Origin: Adiantum capillus-veneris
Taxonomy: Eukaryota; Streptophyta; Polypodiopsida; Polypodiales; Pteridaceae
DNA: 64,000 nt
Direction: 5' to 3'
Assembly (NCBI GenBank): GCA_014529385.2
Contig: CM043969.1
Coordinates: forward strand, 28,600,946-28,664,945
The notes below the pieces were generated by a model that worked only from the letters and a program-made list of their open reading frames with translations, was not told the DNA's origin and ran no database searches. Shown in pieces: positions 44,844 to 56,349 of this stretch. Position 1 is the first letter of the stretch, and every line of letters starts with the position of its first letter. A program made the position numbers and the translations under genes.

Positions 44844-45347
44844 TCATTGAAGTTGAGCTCTCTTGGATCCCACCATTTGAGAGATGCGAAGAATTTGCTC
44901 ACCAGTGATTAGCCTAGCTTTGGTGTGACCATCTTCAGCTTTGTAGAGTTCATAGGGTTCGATGGCTACCCTCTCAACCACCTTGAGCCTTCTTGCTAGT
45001 AGTAGTTGGAGTGCATCACCATATGTAGCCTCTTGCCAATACTGCACCCCATTGATGTGTAGCTCCCCCTCCAAAAACTTGTTAATACCCGAGTTTGAGA
45101 GTGCTTTCACCACCTGAAGTCGAGGCTTCAAAGGAAGTGTCTTCACACTAGCCACAAAGCACTCAACACAATTTTTTGACCTAGGGACTTGATGACTACA
45201 AGATTTTCCTTGAAGCAAAGAAGGGTGTGTGTAGTTAACTCTCTTTACCCGCATACGTGCCGTTTGTCGATAAAGACGCTTCTTTTCTCGAGCTTCTTGG
45301 GGAGACCATAGTGGAAGTCTCGGAGAATTTGATGGATCTTCCTTCAT
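44844..45347 (-). CDS. Tat-like element ORF1, unknown function
   Basis: This is a 167-codon frame just inside the 5' LTR and ahead of gag. It is basic at the N terminus (REKKRLYRQTARMRVKRV), with a C-rich KNCVECFVASVK stretch and a C-terminal part VVERVAIEPYELYKAEDG. No known domain was recognised. Its position matches the extra 5' ORF of Ogre/Retand-type Tat elements, so it is probably a genuine product rather than chance. It is in the same frame as the two small ORFs that follow. Confidence 0.65.
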   Translation of the reverse strand: MKEDPSNSPRLPLWSPQEAREKKRLYRQTARMRVKRVNYTHPSLLQGKSCSHQVPRSKNCVECFVASVKTLPLKPRLQVVKALSNSGINKFLEGELHINGVQYWQEATYGDALQLLLARRLKVVERVAIEPYELYKAEDGHTKARLITGEQILRISQMVGSKRAQLQ

Positions 45348-45379
45348 AGGATTGATAGAGCGCTGCTTGAGAACTCCTC

Positions 45380-45392
45380 AGTGAGGGCACCA
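45380..45392 (-). other. Tat-like element primer-binding site
   Basis: On the minus strand TGGTGCCCTCACT starts five bases inside the 5' LTR. It has the TGG start expected of a tRNA 3'-CCA complement; I do not assign the tRNA. Confidence 0.7.
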
Positions 45393-45397
45393 ATTTA

Positions 45398-45512
45398 TGA
45401 CGAAGGAAATTTGGAATGGCGGCCTTTACACCAAAACAAACTCCATTGCGCCACAAGGGAAATGAGATGAGGGCACCACCTAGTCTTGGAAGCGTGGACT
45501 AGGACCGCTACA

Positions 45513-45562
<50 letters not shown>

Positions 45563-46841
45563 ACTATGAATGAAGCATTAACCGTAGTGTGTGTACAAAG
45601 AATGGATGACTTCAAACACTCCCAACACAAATAGCATATAGATTACCAAACAATCACTAAAGGATTAGCCAAGATCACATCAAGCACTCTCACACACATA
45701 TAAAACATTTCTCTTAATTAACATAAGTAAGAGGAGGAGAGGTTACTAGCATGAAACAATTTGCACTCTAGGATGTGCAAGAATAGAGTGAAGGAATGAG
45801 CTTATGGGCTCATGGTGAGTGATACAAAGGCTCAATGGGGCTGAGGGAGGCTTGAAATTACAAAGGGGAAGGCCTCTTTATATAGGAAAGAGAGTGATTA
45901 GGAGTGAGGTTAAGATCCAAGTGTAATTTGTACAAATGAAGCTTGATTAGGGACATTCAACCAATGAAGAAGCTCCTTCCAAGTGATTTGTTGACCAATT
46001 AGCTCCATCATCACTTGTGTTGTCTTCACTCCTTCCTCCATAGCTTGAGTCCAAGAGCTTCCTTATTTTAAAATGTAAAGAATCTACATAAAATCAATAC
46101 ATATCTAGTAATAATAGGAAGGGGTTGAATGAGAACTTATGAATTACAACAAGATTAAGCATGACTTGAGAGGTGATTAGAAGAGGAACTTTGATGGGTT
46201 TTTGAGCTTGAGAGAGAGGAGGAAGGAGAGGAGGGTGAGAAGACTAATGGCTGATTTTAGAGAAGGTCTCAATGTGGAAAAGGAAAGGGTGTGTGTGTGT
46301 AAAGGTAGAGGGGGTGGTCTCCACCACAGTTGAAAAAACTAGCGTCCATCATTTTGGCCATATCTCCTAGACCGTAGATGCAAAAATTATAAAAAAAATA
46401 TGGCCAGAATCTCCAGCTCATCAGCTACAACTTTGATGAAGACAACTTTTCTTGGATCGGAGTGGAAGTATTTTTTAAAAATTCAGCAAAATCATGTGTA
46501 TGGTTTCTTCCTTTACCAAGTCTTCCACTTGGGTCCCATTTGTTTGAATCATCATATGGCTCCAAAGCCATGATGATATGATCCACTCATGACCCTTGAA
46601 TCATGGGTGCATGGCTCCACAACCACATCATATCTTTTCTTTTCACATTTACATATTTTCCCTTCCCTTTACCACTAGGTTCTCCCTCTACCTTTCACCT
46701 TCGGTGAACTAGTCAAGAAAAAATCTTTTTTTTTAAATTTTTCCAAGAGGTTGTTCTCACTCTTTCTTTTATTGTAAACCTCTAGAAGCAAGGAAAACCA
46801 ACAAAATATGATAAACAAAAATTTGTGATAGGCTTGGATCA
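45398..46841 (-). repeat. 5' LTR of Tat-like element
   Basis: This is a 1444-bp LTR with (AG)n at 45516-45560. Near-identical to 37705-39170. Confidence 0.93.
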
Positions 46842-47737
46842 ATGTCAGCGCACTAAGATGAGATGCCACTACGGCCAATGATGGGATCACGGGCATTTGC
46901 AAAATGGGGAATTGATTTTGTGGGGCCTATTTCACCCCCTGCATATCGCACCCATACCCAATATATCATCGTGGCTACGGAATATCTCACAAAATGGACT
47001 GAAGCCAAAGCGACACAAAAAGCAGATGCAAGGACCACTGCAAAATTTTTGCATGAGAATGTCTTTGTAAGATACGGATTACCAATAGAAATTGTCAGTG
47101 ATCGAGGAACACATTTTCTTAATGAAGTCATTGAATACCTGCTAGAGGAATTCATGGTCATACATAAAAAATCTGCTCCATATCATCCACAAGCAAAGGA
47201 CAAGCTGAGGCCACAAATAAAACCCTATGCACTGTTTTGACTAAAATTGTATCAGAATCAAGGGCAGAATGGGATCAACAATTACACTCAACACTATGGG
47301 CATACAGGATAGCTTATAAAACATCAATTGGAACAACACCGTACAACCTGGTGTTTGGTCTAAACGCTATATTACCCATAGAGTTTTTGATTCCAACTCT
47401 ACAAGTGGCGAAACACTTAGAATGGACAGGCCATGAACTCTCTTCAATAATAGATGATGTTTAAAAGCTAGATGAACTTCGACTGAGAGCTGTAGCTTCG
47501 ATCTATGCTCAGAAGAGAAGACAAAAGGAGTTTTTTGACAAGCATGTGCGCACAAAAGATTTTAAAACAGGTGATTATGTACTTGTTTACACTTTGAAGC
47601 AACATGCCAAAAAACTTAAAAAGCGAGGGATGGGACCCTTTGTGATTAGTGACTTATCACAAAGCGGAGCCGTCAAACTTGCGACATTAGAAGGTGAAGA
47701 AATGCCAAATTGGATTAGTGGGTGTCGGTTAAAATAG
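46842..47737 (+). pseudogene. Outer Gypsy integrase core and C-terminus
   Basis: This continues from 37704: QRTKMR, then FAKWGIDFVGPISPP, YLTKWTEAKA, IVSDRGTHFL and YHPQAKDKLR, where the usual glycine and the catalytic glutamate region are altered. TLWAYRIAYKTSIGTTPYNL and the GPF-type tail RGMGPFVISDL follow. Stops or shifts lie near 47238 and 47462. It ends GCRLK, then a stop at 47737. Confidence 0.88.
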
Positions 47738-47920
47738 TATCATTCATCACTAACACAGGATATGCTTCAACAAATCCATCATGAAAAACAACGGACAAAG
47801 GAGAAACAGAGGGTAAGAGAAGAAGCACAAGCTGAAGCAAAAGAATGCACTGCAAAAAGAAGGCTTCTACGACAACAACAACAAATTGGATCACCGTTGC
47901 GAATAAATGCTATTTGATTA

Positions 47921-48303
47921 ATGATTTTTAATGAAGATACAGTGGATCCAATAATCGCAGTCAAAGTGGGTAGCAACCAAGTTGACTCGACGACATTGCT
48001 TGATTCAAGAGCTCAAGCAAATCTGATTTCTTGCAAATTATATAAATAGCTCAAGCTTGAAGAACAACTCCATCCTACTCAACAAGCCTAGACAACAGTA
48101 CATCACATTCTATAAGCATGTTGGGCAGGACGATATTGCATGTACAAATACATCAATATGTTTATCCCCACAAGTTTTATGTGGTTGAGGATGCGAGCAC
48201 ACTACATCCAATGTTGTTGGGACAACCATGGCAGAAAGAGTATAATGTGCAGATAGATTGGAATTCGAATACGGTCAAAATTCAACAAGCACAAAAACAC
48301 TAG
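47921..48303 (+). pseudogene. Retropepsin-like domain placed after integrase
   Basis: From ATG 47921 the sequence reads VKVGSNQVDSTTLLDSRAQA, equivalent to the retropepsin active site DSGA with Gly changed to Arg. After stops and a frame change it continues to FYVVEDASTLHPMLLGQPW and VQIDWNSNTVKI, matching the second retropepsin half (LLGQPW for the usual ILGRPW). No other protease was found in this element. Position 3' of integrase is unlike the standard gag-PR-RT-RH-IN order. It could be a rearrangement or a fragment of another element. Confidence 0.7.
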
Positions 48304-49040
48304 GTGGTAGCCTTTGCTCAGACAACCCGAAAGAACCAGATAATGGTGCCAGAATCACTTAATAAAGAGCAAAAAAGATGGGTGCCACTTAACCAGCAAA
48401 AGATACCTACGAAGGATAACCAGGAAACCGCCCATCGTATTCAATCAAAAAATGAGACACCAAAGGCGACAATGAATAGATCAAGGTCAGCAATTTGCAA
48501 ACAACAGATATGGGTACGGAACGGAAGTGGATGAGCCTACAAACCACATTGCAATAGCAGACGACCTCCGAAAAACAATGTTAAACAAACACCGAACATG
48601 GTCATAAAACAGATATGGATACCAAAAAACATGCTCAATCGCCAACTACATGAGACACGCATTTGGATCCCCAAAGCGATGCTACAGGAACTCCCTTCAG
48701 TACAAGCAACACTAGCAGCTAGACAATCACTAAATCCGACATCAACAAACCGATTTATGTGGGTGCCGATCAAAAGAACCGCAAATACAACCAAAAAAGA
48801 GGCCATAAACCTACAAACACCTCCAAATCAAATCTACAAATGGCAATCAAAAGAGAAAAATATTATGGCCACATCAAACACGACACTCCTATCCACGGAG
48901 ACCACAACGGCCATATCTATAGTAGCGGCAAACCAAGCCACTTTCGCGAAGAAGACGATCAAACAACGAGCGGCAGAATTATGACTTTTAATCGCAAAGA
49001 AAATCTGCCAACCAAACCAAGAACAAACAGGAAACCTTGA
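48304..49040 (+). pseudogene. Tryptophan-motif linker region of outer Gypsy element
   Basis: Two open segments (48304-48534 and 48598-48984) repeat a short motif: RWVPLNQQK, QIWVRNG, KQIWIPKNML, RIWIPKAMLQ and FMWVPIKRT. It is hydrophilic and Gln/Lys-rich with no membrane segments. It follows the protease-like domain directly and may be its C-terminal extension. Function unknown. Confidence 0.55.
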
Positions 49041-51848
49041 CGTCGAATGTCAATAAGCATCTTGCTTATTCCCTCCTCTCGCATCGCATTAATTTTACCA
49101 TGCATTGACCGAGTATGCATCACGTAGGGCCACGTTACAAGGCCGCGCATTAGCACGATTTTAACCCATGCACTGCACATACCTCGAGGCAATACCTTGT
49201 CGTCCGGGAGGACTCTGATTAGGCGAGGGGAGGCATTCTCAATGCGAACCCGATGATCGTAAAAAGCAGCAAAAAGGGCATGTTTTGACTATTTTTGAGG
49301 GCTTTACGTTTGATTGTGAATTTTTTTGGACTAACCTAAGTACATATGCCCTTATATAGCATTAATCTACAGATATATGAGGCCAAACGCCAAATTGAGG
49401 CCTATAGGTGTGTGTATATATGTAAAAATAGCCATTTTTCGGACAAAATATTAGTAAAACGGAGAAATACGGCCATAAAAATTACATGTAAGTGTACATA
49501 GTGTGTCGGGGTGAAGTTTTTGATTTATTTTGATTTTTGGGGTTTTTTTGGGTTGACTTTGCTATTTTTCTTTTAATTTTACTAATTATTGGCATAAAAA
49601 CTTCAAAAATACAAAAAGCGGGTGAAAGGCAAACGTAATGAAAAACAAAAAAGATGGGGATGATCAGTGACTATAAGACAGCCCAGGGTACATTGTGGGT
49701 GCAATTATGAGAATGAAGCGGGAGGCGTGTTGTGATCAGATTTTGACCGAATCGTCAAAGTTCTCCACTGAGCAAATGGAGTCCAAATGAGGAACTTTTC
49801 GAGTCTAAACCGCATTTCACAAAAAGTTAGGAGCACATGTCAAATTTCATGAAAAATGGTTCGGGGACCCCCATTATAAGATTTTTTCACTCCACTTAGA
49901 GCTCATTTCTACTATTTCACTTGTGAGAGAGAGCTCTAGCCACCTAGAGCGCACATGACTTCCAACACCTGATACGTCGTGCATAGGCACCCGACGGCCA
50001 CCAGATATGAGAGGTAGACTCAACACCTTATGCTCTTCGTGTATATTTGATGTTTTGTTGCCAAGACTAGCATAGAACTCCAACGGGGTTTGCAGGGTAG
50101 AGGCTCGTGAGCATAGGTAGCCACCTAACGGCTAGCTCAATACCAACAATACTTCATAGGGGGTTTACCCTAGCCTAAGAGACCAATCTTGGATGCCCAA
50201 AGGAGGCAAGAAAGCAACCGAGAAAACCCTGGCATCTCAAGCCCTGCAAGAGGCCACAAAGAGGAAAATCCAGCATAAGTGGCCCAAATGATACCAAAAG
50301 TCATGGGTAGGAGCTTCTCGACGAGCTCTACAAGGCTACATAGGCCACATGGCCATAAGGCCTAAGCTTCAGAAACGGCATCGAAAACGCAAAGCGTCAC
50401 TTGGCTCTCACAGCCAAGCGAGACGTTCGTTTGCCACCAAACTTCACGAGCGGCTTACCAAGGCCTTCAACAACCAAGTCCTATGGTCGTAGACTACTAC
50501 AAATCATTGGGGGCATGCAAACGCAATCATGGGTGCTTCCAGAGCGACAAATCGCCAAACGAAGCTCAGGTGAAGCCAAAGCCAACAAGAACCACAGGGC
50601 GAGGTTCCTCAAGGGTTCATGAAGCTATGCTGGTCATCATCAAGAAATTTCATCGCGGAAAAGCGCTCCAAGAGTCAAAAATCGCCTATGAGGCTCTGAA
50701 AGCCAAGAAGGAAGTTTCTAACTAACCATTTGAATTTTTAATTGAAATAAGGCACAAAGGGGACTTAGGGAGGTCATATGCACATAGTAGTAGGACTTGC
50801 TCCAAAAAAATGCACAGGAGACATCCTACACGTAGGATGTCTCAAGGCCACTTTTTGACACCCAACTCATCATTCAGCCATACACACAGCCTCTACATGT
50901 CATTTACATCTTATCCCTCAAGTTTCACTCCATTTGGACCAAGTTTGACCTCTTATGCATCAAAAAACACAAAGTCAGAGCATAGAGGCAAGAAATGGTC
51001 ATAGACCTATCAGAAATGATCCAAATCAAGTGAAACTTGAACCACACACTCTTCATAACATGTCAAAGCTAACTGTGAGGTCACATCTTCAAAATCATGA
51101 AAAAGACATACTACGTGTAGTATGTCTCCAAGCTTGAAATGACCTCCAAGTGGATTTTTTTATCTTCATACATCTTTATCACATTCATACAGGCCCACCC
51201 ACCAAGTTTCAAGCCAAACAGATGACTTTTTGGCCTCATAGCTCCATAGATGGACTTTTCATACTCTGAAACACCAAAAATGGTCTTCCTACCCTCAAAA
51301 CTTATCCAAATTCAAATCTAAGGCCATGGTGATGGTCCACATGCTATGCCCTATCATATTGATAAGTTTCATGCAATCCTGAGCAAAAACACATACTACG
51401 CGTAGTATGTCTCCAGGGTCATATTGACCTACTGAGCAAAGTTTGACATCATGAATGTGATCAACATGCTACAAGAAGCCTACATATTAAGTTTCAAGTC
51501 ATTTGGATAACATTTGGTCATCATTACAGAACATCCTACTCATTTGTACACCAAAAGCCTAAAATAGTCCAAAATTACACTTTTTGGCGTCTAAAACAAA
51601 ATCCAAGCACATAGCTGTGATGTACATGTCATAAGCTATCATCATGTCAAGTTTCAAGTCATTCTAATGAAAAAGACATCCTACACGTAGAATGTCTTTA
51701 GGCTTATTTTGCGGCACAAATCCTACTGTTTTCACTTACATGGCATCCTTAGTCCCTCTTGAGCTCATGTTTCAATTTTCAAGTCAATTGGTTAGTTAAA
51801 ACTCAGTTTATTAGCTAATCTGTTAAAAAAAACGCTAACTTTGGACTA
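49041..51848. other. Noncoding region of outer Gypsy element
   Basis: No convincing ORF; the short open frames here have no recognisable content. The left part (49200-49700) is AT-rich with phrases such as TTTTTGGGGTTTTTTTGGG. The right part (50815-51695) holds four regularly spaced palindromes, listed separately. Confidence 0.6.
50815..51695. repeat. Four ~24-nt palindromes spaced about 280-285 nt
   Basis: Units: GAGACATCCTACACGTAGGA and then TGTCTC (50819), AGACATACTACGTGTAGTAT and GTCT (51104), ACATACTACGCGTAGTATGT (51388), and GACATCCTACACGTAGAATG and TCT (51667). Arms pair almost perfectly. Intervening sequence is weakly similar (repeated CAAGTTTCAAGTCA, TTTGACCTC), which suggests a diverged ~284-bp tandem repeat. 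Confidence 0.8.
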
Positions 51849-51866
51849 TTGAGTGCAATAGGATCC

Positions 51867-54800
51867 ATGGCAACCGCTAAGTCGCTAGCAAAGAAGAAAA
51901 GAATGACCAACAAGGATTACCTGGATGAGGTGGAGCCATTTATAATACCAACAGGAACCATAAAGCCCACTACCACTTGGGTACAAAGCAACTTACTTGA
52001 AGCAAACGACCTCAGAATATACCAAGGCATGTTCAAAGACTTAGAGGGCAATGCCATAGAGCTGCCAATGATACCACAGGAACTCAATGAGTTCATGAGA
52101 AGGCCAGAGATAGTGTCTATATTGGAAAAGTTAGACTTACACAATTATTTTGAAGCTTTGCCAGCAGGAATTGACATTGAGAGAGTCTGGGAATTCATCA
52201 CAACAATAAAGGAGAATGGGATAGCCAAGGTGAAAGATCTGCAAGGAAAGAACAGAATGATTGTGATCACACCATAGGTGGTTGCAAGTGCCTTGAACCT
52301 CTCTAATGTAGGAGACAGTGTCAACAAGAGGCGAGAAGAGGTGAAGGTATACAAGGAAACCAAGAAGAACTACACCTTCGAAGATATTTCGGATCCAATG
52401 GTGGCAACCATGTGCCAACTATACAACCAATATTTCCATATCTGCACCAAGAGGCCTCAAAAGTACATTGTGCCACCTGCAGCAATTGGAACAACATTCA
52501 CATGGGCAATGAAGACAAGCAGCCCAGGAGAGATAGATTATGCGGCATACCTACAGTACCACATTGTGAGGATGGGAACCAAGAATCCCACATATATTGC
52601 AGCAAGGGAGATGCTCACCAAGGTAATATATGAAGCTCTAAATGCTAAAGGCCAGTGGCCTCTTCCTCCATCACAAAATGAGTGGTTGAAGCTGACAGAA
52701 GACAAGGAAGAGGAGCAATCTACAGCTCCCAGTGTGGTCACCAAACTAAAAAGAAGGTTAGAGACAGTAGAGGAAGAGCCACCTCAGCCAAAGAAAGGAA
52801 AGAAAGCTACCATTCAAATGCCAACAAAAGAGACTACATCCTAGAAGGCCACTCGGCTAGAGAGGCTAATGGAGAGTTTCAGCGTCAAGAAAATGCTTAA
52901 AGGAGATCTAAGCGAATTATGGAAGCCCTCACTTGAGGCAATGTTTGGATCTTCTCGAAGGACTAATAGGGATTGCTTCGAACATTATATAAAGAATTTC
53001 GAGATCCTAGATGCGACGTCCGAGAATATTCCAATTATACCTTTTGCCAAAGAAGAAGTTGATGATGTGAGGCGGCAGTTGTTAGAAGAGCAGGAAAGTG
53101 TAGAGCAAGAGAGGAAAACAAAGGCTGACCGGGACTTCACAAAGAAGCAATCAACCCCACCATCAAGCCGCGAGTCCAGTCCTCCACCATCACCACATCT
53201 CCTAGTCCTCCTCAGCCTCTACAAACTGAGGAGTTGATTAAATATGAGAAGCTGCAAGACTCCAAGAAAGAAGAGGACAAAGAGAAAGAGCAGAAGGAAG
53301 AGTTTGAACCAAAGCTTGAGAAGCAAGATCTGGAAGCAAAAAACTATAGAATATTCCTGGATCTACTAGCTGCTGGATACACCCGAGAAGAGGCAGCTCA
53401 TACAGCTTTTCAACTGTCAACCCCTAAACGAGAAGAATACACGTTGAGCCCTCGTTTGGTGGAGCTAAAGGAGATTGCAATAGATAGAATGGATTTGCAA
53501 CCACAAGCCGAAGATTGGAAAGAAGTGATGCACAGACTGCAAAGATTAAGAGCCAGATCAGTGGCCAAAGAGATTGAGTATGAAGGGCTGAAGTTGAGTG
53601 AAGTAAAGGTGAAAGCTGAAGTGGAAACACTTCAGAAGCAAAGTCATGAGAAAATGCACAGCCAAGCACAGCTGCGAGCTAAACTAGAAGCAGCACTGAA
53701 GAAATGTCAAGAGTTAGAAATTCAAAACCGAGAAACCACTCAGAAGCTAATGAACTCTGAAGAAGAGTACCAAAAAATCAGCAATGCTCTGACTGAAGCC
53801 GAAAAGGAAAGGGTTGGGCTTACCCTAAATTTGGTGGAAGAGTCAAAAGAGGTTGAGAGCTTGAGGGAGGCCAAAGACAAGGCTGAAATATCACATGAGA
53901 CTAGCCAAGATGAGGTGATCAAACTGAAGGATCAAATCAAAGTGAAAGATCAAACGATTTAGAGGGTTGAGAGCGTCTCGAGGCAGAGCAAGAGCTGCAG
54001 CTGCAACTAGTACTAGCCAAGATAAAGACTTGTTTGAAGAACAAATGATAGAACTTCAAAAATAGCTGACGCTTGAAAAGAGGCAAAGGGTAATGCTAGC
54101 AGAGGGATCAATGGTGGTACAAGGCAGGCTAGAAGATGATAACAAATCATTGAAAGCGGAATTGGATAGGCTTCAGAAAAGACTAGAAGATGACACAAAG
54201 ACACTACAGACAGAGAATGATGAGGTAAGGCAGAAGCTAGAGAAAGATGATAGAGTCAATGCAGAACTTAATGACCTATTAGTAGCTGTGATAGAACAAG
54301 CTCACTTAGCAAAAAAGGACTTACAGAAGCAGTTGGACGAACTTAAGAGACAAACAGGTGAAGAACCTCAACAAAGTCATGGGCCGGCTGCTATGGAAGG
54401 AATTGATATAGAGAATGTGTCAGATCCAGTGGACACAACAATACAAGAGGACGTTCCTGTGGGACCCTTACAAGAGCCCCGGGATCTGACACAAGAAGAA
54501 GAAGACAATCTACAGAAAGCAATAGAAGCAGCCATAAAAGACACCGCCAAAGAACCAATGCTGTGGGAGCAGAGGGTATTGAAGTCCATGACCATTCAGA
54601 GATTCGATGCAAATGTCGTTAGACATGAATGGCTACAACCCTCTCTCCCCTATCCTCTTCTAAAATACGAGGCTGCTACACTCAACAAGAGGATTAAAGA
54701 GGAGCCTATAGTGCCGCTGTACCAAGAAGACATCACCAAACCAGAAGGTGTTAAGCTCATTGTGGACTCTCAACCAAAATGGAGGAAGGCATGGCTCACT

Positions 54801-55307
54801 AAATACCCATAGTATTTAGTACATTTGGTAGAGGCGCCTAAAATGATCAGAGATGACCTTAGCTTTTTCCCTCTACCAAGGATGCGGACATGGAAGGAAC
54901 ATGAACTGCTGAAGAGAAGCCACCCCACGGGGCTCAACTACTCGAAGCTGCCAGGCTTGAAGGCAGGCGAGAGAATGAGTGAGCAATACATGGTGAACAT
55001 CCTAACGGGTGCCATTAAATTGTTCACTGGCTCGCCTGACCTCTCCTGCATTATGCTTAGAAATATATGTAAAACACTTCTCGCAGTCTTTGAGGTCTTC
55101 AAACCTGGACAAGCAACAGACATCATATTCTTCTTCGAGGACACTTATAGATGTACTTATGACCTCTCTGCTCAACCTCCACATGAGGTGATACATGCCC
55201 TCTACCAAAGAATAATGTTCCTGCCCTCATACCATCTCCAGGCCTTTGAGAAGCCTTCTACACCGGCTTCTTCACCATCGACACAGATATATTCGGCCCA
55301 ACATTAG
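51867..55307 (+). pseudogene. Long coiled-coil ORF between pol and 3' LTR, unknown function
   Basis: I place the start at ATG 51867 (MATAKSLAKKKRMTNKDYL). The N-terminal ~300 codons form a globular-looking region (ERVWEFITTIKENGIAKVKD, YLQYHIVRMGTKNPTYIAAR) broken only by TAG at 52275 and 52842. After a frame change near 53200 comes a long heptad-rich coiled coil (53234-54400; runs of Glu, Lys and Leu, for example KLKDQIKVKDQTI), with further breaks near 53960-54090. The C-terminal part (54825-55307) is again globular (LSFFPLPRMRTWKEHELLKR, TGAIKLFTGSPDLSC). No signal peptide or membrane span is evident, so it is not env-like. It could be an extra element protein or a captured plant gene. Confidence 0.6.
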
Positions 55308-55402
55308 TGGCTCAACATGCACGGTATGAGTCCGTTTTGAAGATGCACGACATCCTCCATTGAAGCAACGGCTCTATTGTCATGTCGGGGACGACATGAG
55401 CT

Positions 55403-55415
55403 AGGAGGGAGGGAG
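55403..55415 (+). other. Polypurine tract of outer Gypsy element
   Basis: AGGAGGGAGGGAG abuts the 3' LTR start at 55416. Confidence 0.85.
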
Positions 55416-56349
55416 TGTTAGCTGAAGACTGGCGGCCACACTCAACTAAACACTGACAAAATGATAAAAGAACGAAATCCTATGTCGTCATTCCCTGATT
55501 AAGAAAACCCGTAATTTCACTTGTAAATACTTGGGGCTTGCAGAAATTTCCAATTTTGTATATTATTTTTGCCATTAGACTAAGTAGGATTTCACTTTGG
55601 AACATGAGGTTTTGTATTTGGAAGGTATATATACCAAATTCTAACCTTAATGAAAAAACCCTTTTTTTCATTCTATGAAATGTCTGCTAGAAGCGTATTC
55701 TATGTATGAGAGAGAGTGAGAGCTTATCTTGACGCTATGCGCACACTGGTGGTCGGAATCGAGTACAGAGAAGTGCAGCGTGTTGTCCTCGGAGAGAGCT
55801 ACGCGCCAATACCCACACTACGCGTGTGCGGCCCGGCTTCACGAGATTGATCCGCGAGCTATTTCTAGGGATTTGGTAAGCAAACGGTGTCTGTTTTCGC
55901 ATTTCAGCATATCCACGCGTTCGTATTGAGTAGAGCTACACTTTAGGCACCTTAGTTTTCAGAAACGTTGACATGCAAAAACCTGTCAGACATCCTACGT
56001 GATTGTGCACTGTGTGTTTATGGGTAGGGTTTTGGGTCACGGACCTTAGGGAGAGTGGCCTATTGGTGTTAATAGGATATCCCTCAAGTTTCGTAGCATT
56101 TTGAGAACGTCTAATGGGTATTTGGCTCATGGAAGCGTTGTAGGAAATCTCCTCCTATGCACAATAGTAGGTTGTAACTTAGACATTGGGTAGAGACCTT
56201 TGTAGGAAGTAGTCAATAGTCAGTCGAGTGTAGGTTGACACCCTATGCTTGCTTCCATGTGCCTGCGGGTCGAGATTTGTCCTTAGCTTACAATTCTTGT
56301 TAGGTGAGTTCTCGCTGTGCTGACGTCTGTCGCGGTGTATTCACCAACA
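55416..56349 (+). repeat. 3' LTR of outer Gypsy element
   Basis: This is a 934-bp LTR from TGTTAGCTGAAG to TTCACCAACA, followed by TSD ctctc. It contains a TATA-like GGTATATATACC at 55624-55635 with a run of downstream sequence also present in the 5' LTR. Confidence 0.88.

Larger units (their letters stand above)
37705..46841 (-). mobile_element. Tat-like Gypsy element, nested, near-complete
   Basis: The element is 9137 bp with LTRs at 37705-39170 and 45398-46841, bounded by TG and CA. The host integrase reads CDSC on the left and QRTK on the right. The duplicated target is ATGT (37701-37704 and 46842-46845), or five bases with one change. Order on the minus strand: LTR, primer site, ORF1, two small ORFs, gag, protease-RT-RNase H-second RNase H-integrase, polypurine tract (TTTGGGGGG), LTR. 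A second, archaeal-type RNase H before integrase and an extra ORF before gag are known features of the Tat lineage (Ogre/Retand type). The LTRs are about 99% identical outside a (GA)n tract. Confidence 0.92.
34011..56349 (+). mobile_element. Outer Gypsy element (22.3 kb with nested insertion)
   Basis: It is bounded by TSD ctctc (34006-34010 and 56350-56354) and related LTRs starting TGTTAGCTGAAG. The 3' LTR is complete (55416-56349, 934 bp); the 5' LTR is truncated at about 34844. Internal order on the plus strand is RT-RNase H, integrase, protease-like domain, a tryptophan-rich linker, a noncoding repeat region, a long coiled-coil ORF, polypurine tract, LTR. No gag was recognised before RT, so the 5' end including the primer site and gag is probably deleted. 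The Tat-like element at 37705-46841 interrupts integrase. Without it, the element is about 13.2 kb. Confidence 0.85.

Noticed and set aside
49874-51137. Short ORFs of 60-80 codons in the outer Gypsy noncoding region
   Set aside because: No shared content, no start context and no similarity between repeat units; likely chance.
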